From an uncultured Verrucomicrobiota bacterium (lineage in GTDB: Bacteria; Verrucomicrobiota; Kiritimatiellia; RFP12; UBA1067): a stretch of 6,806 bases of DNA. Position 1 is the first letter of the stretch. Every line of letters starts with the position of its first letter. Location of the stretch: positions 1 to 6,806 of the forward strand of contig CAMNLN010000192.1 in assembly GCA_946543025.1 (NCBI GenBank), in the 5' to 3' direction. A program made the position numbers and the translations under genes. Positions 5,104-6,806 of this stretch are shown piece after piece. A model generated the notes under the pieces. That model saw only the letters and a list, made by a program, of their open reading frames with translations, was not told where the DNA came from and did no database searches.

Positions 5104-6480
5104 TTACGACGACGCGATCTCGCCGATCAGGATCTGCGGATGCGCTTCGCGGATGCGCACGTTGACGGGCGCGCCGACAGCGAGCGGCCCCTTCGGCTCG
5201 AAGACGACAATGCGGTTGCCGCTGTCGCGGCCGCTCCAGCGAACGGCGTTGCGGAGGGACGGGCCTTCCGCCAGCACTTCGCGCACGGTTCCCACGAGGC
5301 GGTCGTTGCGCGCCTGTCCGCGCAGCTGCTGATCTGCGAGCAGCACCTGGTCGCGCCGCTCCTTCTCCGCCGTCGGCACGTCGTCCGGCAACGCCGCCGA
5401 GCGTGTGCCCGGGCGCGGCGAATACTTGAAGACGAACGCGTTGTCGAAGCCCGCCTCCTCCATGAGCGAGCGCGTGGCCTCGAAGTCGGATTCCGTCTCG
5501 CCGGGATAGCCCACGATCACGTCGGTCGTCACGGCAAACTCCGGGTCGAACGCGCGCAGCTTCGCGACCGCCGCCAGGTACTCGGCGCGCGTGTAGTGGC
5601 GCCCCATCTCCTTCAGCACGCGGTCGCTGCCGCTCTGCACGGGCAGGTGCAAGTGGCGGCAGACCTTCGGGAACTCCGCATAGGCGCGTACCAATTCGTC
5701 CGTGCAGCCCTTCGGGTGCGCGCTCGTGAAGCGGATGCGCGCGAGGCCGTCAATGGCGTTCAACGCCTCAAGGAGGCGCGGAAAGGCCTCCTTGTAGCCG
5801 CCGGGGCTGGGCGGATCGTCGGGCAGCCACGCCTTGTTGCGCATGCCGTAGCGCAGGACGCTCTGTCCGAGCAGACACACTTCCTTCACGCCGCGCGCCG
5901 CCAGCGCGCGCACCTCGGCCACCACCTCCCGGGCGGGACGCGAATACTCGTGCCCGCGCACGTCGGGGACGATGCAGTAGCTGCAGCGGTTGTCGCAACC
6001 GAGCAGGATCGTCACGTAGCTCTGGAACGAAACGCCGCCGCCATGCGCGTCCATGCCCGTCGGCACCTCGTCGTCGTCCGGCAGCTCGAGAATGCGCGTC
6101 TCGCCCGCGAGGCAACGCGCCACCAGACGCGGGATCATGCCGAACCGACGCGGCCCCACGGCGAAGTCGAGGCCCGGCAAGGCCTTGAAGACATCCGCGC
6201 CCAGCCGCTTGACGGCACATCCCATGAGTCCCACGACCTTCACGCGGCCGCCCGACTCGCTCTGCCGTCCGCGCCCCTCCTTGGCTGCGATCAGGTTGCC
6301 GCACTTGCCCACGGCCTTGCGCTCGGCCATGTCGCGCACGGTGCAGGAGTTCACGATCACAAGCTCCGCGTCGGCCTCGTTCTCGACGCGCACGTGCCCT
6401 GCCGCCGACAGCAGAGCCTCGACGGCCTCGCTGTCGCGCACGTTCATCTGGCAACCGTAGGTATGCAGGTGGAATGTCAT
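5104..6480 (-). CDS. miaB: tRNA-2-methylthio-N6-dimethylallyladenosine synthase (MiaB)
   Basis: Encodes 458 aa. MiaB adds the 2-methylthio group to i6A37 of tRNAs reading UNN codons, using two [4Fe-4S] clusters and SAM. Domain order is complete: UPF0004/MTTase N-terminal domain with YGCQMN (Cys10), NSCTVRD (Cys46) and LMGCAV (Cys88) for the auxiliary cluster; radical SAM domain with GCDNRCSYC (Cys162, Cys166, Cys169); VGYPGETESDF at 323-333; YSPRPGTRSA at 353-362; and a C-terminal TRAM domain at about 390-455. MiaB is favoured over RimO or MtaB by HTYGCQMN and YSPRPGT. A minor deviation is LLGQSVLRYG, where LLGQNVNSYG is usual. The start at 6480 has no Shine-Dalgarno sequence and lies 6 nt after a -10-like element. 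It is 25 bp downstream of the QW-repeat gene. The long opposite-strand frame over this gene is a high-GC shadow. Confidence 0.95.
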   Translation of the reverse strand: MTFHLHTYGCQMNVRDSEAVEALLSAAGHVRVENEADAELVIVNSCTVRDMAERKAVGKCGNLIAAKEGRGRQSESGGRVKVVGLMGCAVKRLGADVFKALPGLDFAVGPRRFGMIPRLVARCLAGETRILELPDDDEVPTGMDAHGGGVSFQSYVTILLGCDNRCSYCIVPDVRGHEYSRPAREVVAEVRALAARGVKEVCLLGQSVLRYGMRNKAWLPDDPPSPGGYKEAFPRLLEALNAIDGLARIRFTSAHPKGCTDELVRAYAEFPKVCRHLHLPVQSGSDRVLKEMGRHYTRAEYLAAVAKLRAFDPEFAVTTDVIVGYPGETESDFEATRSLMEEAGFDNAFVFKYSPRPGTRSAALPDDVPTAEKERRDQVLLADQQLRGQARNDRLVGTVREVLAEGPSLRNAVRWSGRDSGNRIVVFEPKGPLAVGAPVNVRIREAHPQILIGEIASS

Positions 6481-6486
6481 GCGCGT

Positions 6487-6495
6487 ATCATACCA
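6487..6495 (-). promoter_or_regulatory. Extended -10 promoter element of miaB, abutting the start codon
   Basis: The minus strand reads TGG TATGAT (6495-6487): a five-of-six -10 hexamer with the TGn extension. Six bases (acgcgc) separate it from the miaB ATG, so the expected transcription start falls at or next to the A of the ATG. No Shine-Dalgarno sequence lies in this gap and no clear -35 is seen upstream. This is the same arrangement as at prfB. Confidence 0.5.
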
Positions 6496-6505
6496 TAATC
6501 CGGGA

Positions 6506-6806
6506 CTACAGGCGCGCGGCGAGCGCGACGCTGCACGCGAGGCCCGCGTCGTCGGACGAAAGGCGACCGGTCGCCTCCTTGGCGTCGCGTACCATGTCCG
6601 CCGCCGTCATCTCGCCGATGCCGTGCATGCGCAGGTAGCGCCGTCCGCGACGATACGCAGGCACGGCCATGCCAACCCCGGCCTTCGTGGCCGCCGCGAG
6701 CGCAGCCACGTTCCGCGCGCTGAGGCGCGCGTTCGCCCAGCCGCCCTCTTCGTTCTGCGCACGCACGAGCGCGCCGACGGCCTGCTCCAGCGCCGTACGG
6801 TTCGCC
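6506..6806 (-). CDS. QW-motif protein, prenyltransferase/squalene-cyclase repeat type, C-terminal fragment
   Basis: The frame enters the window open at 6805 and ends with TAG at 6508-6506, showing the last 99 residues. The fragment contains ALEQAV-GALVRAQNEEGGW, in which QNEEGGW (6757-6737) fits the QxxxGxW repeat of squalene-hopene cyclases and related alpha/alpha-barrel proteins. An Ala-rich helix (VAALAAATKAGVG) and a second helix with RRGRRYLRMHG then follow, the helix-pair spacing usual for such repeats. A GTG at 6766 could serve as a start, but the matching sequence upstream of it argues that the gene continues beyond the window. Only one repeat is visible, so it could be a true terpene cyclase or an uncharacterised repeat protein. 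It lies 25 bp upstream of miaB on the same strand. Confidence 0.5.
   Translation of the reverse strand, partial: ANRTALEQAVGALVRAQNEEGGWANARLSARNVAALAAATKAGVGMAVPAYRRGRRYLRMHGIGEMTAADMVRDAKEATGRLSSDDAGLACSVALAARL

Noticed and set aside
5078..5105. ATTGC/GCAAT hairpin between miaB and the lipoprotein gene
   Set aside because: A five-pair stem with a 15-nt loop and no T-run is not enough to call a terminator or attenuator.
4291..6498. 735-aa open frame on the plus strand
   Set aside because: It lies antisense to the EEP lipoprotein and miaB, both unmistakable. It is rich in Arg, Ala, His and Val with no family motif, as expected of a high-GC shadow frame.

Overview
The window is GC-rich bacterial chromosomal DNA carrying mostly core genes. 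It holds five complete genes of recognisable family, one complete 29-codon gene, and two genes cut by the window edges. The best guess at origin is a member of the PVC superphylum, perhaps Kiritimatiellota or a relative. This rests on a tiny AURKAIP1/COX24-type basic protein, a PFL-like protein with a Tat-type N-terminus, a QW-repeat protein, and canonical core genes at high GC. It is an inference from gene content; no 16S gene or marker tree is available here.

Layout. On the minus strand at the left are a glycyl-radical-enzyme (pyruvate formate-lyase-like) gene cut at base 1 and, upstream of it, prfB (release factor 2). A 152-bp divergent intergenic region (2557-2708) separates prfB from a plus-strand group: hisG (long-form ATP phosphoribosyltransferase), a 29-aa AURKAIP1/COX24-like ORF and a YkuD-type L,D-transpeptidase. 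This group meets a minus-strand group tail to tail with only 23 bp between stops. Read in the direction of transcription, that second group is the C-terminus of a QW-repeat (prenyltransferase/squalene-cyclase-like) protein cut at base 6806, then miaB, then a lipoprotein of the endonuclease/exonuclease/phosphatase fold.

How the genes relate. prfB, the small ribosome-type protein and miaB all serve translation, but they are not one operon. hisG stands without other his genes. No gene-free stretch exceeds 152 bp. No tRNA, rRNA, CRISPR array, insertion sequence or prophage signal was seen.

Most notable points: (1) the small AURKAIP1/COX24-like gene, easily missed; (2) a PFL-like protein that begins with a twin-arginine motif and has Trp-Asn after the active-site-position cysteine where Val-Glu is usual in several families; (3) perfect or near-perfect extended -10 promoter elements directly abutting the start codons of prfB and miaB, suggesting leaderless or nearly leaderless mRNAs; (4) a prfB that lacks the programmed +1 frameshift; (5) an imperfect inverted repeat spanning the prfB/hisG divergent region. 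I see no convincing wholly new multi-gene system.
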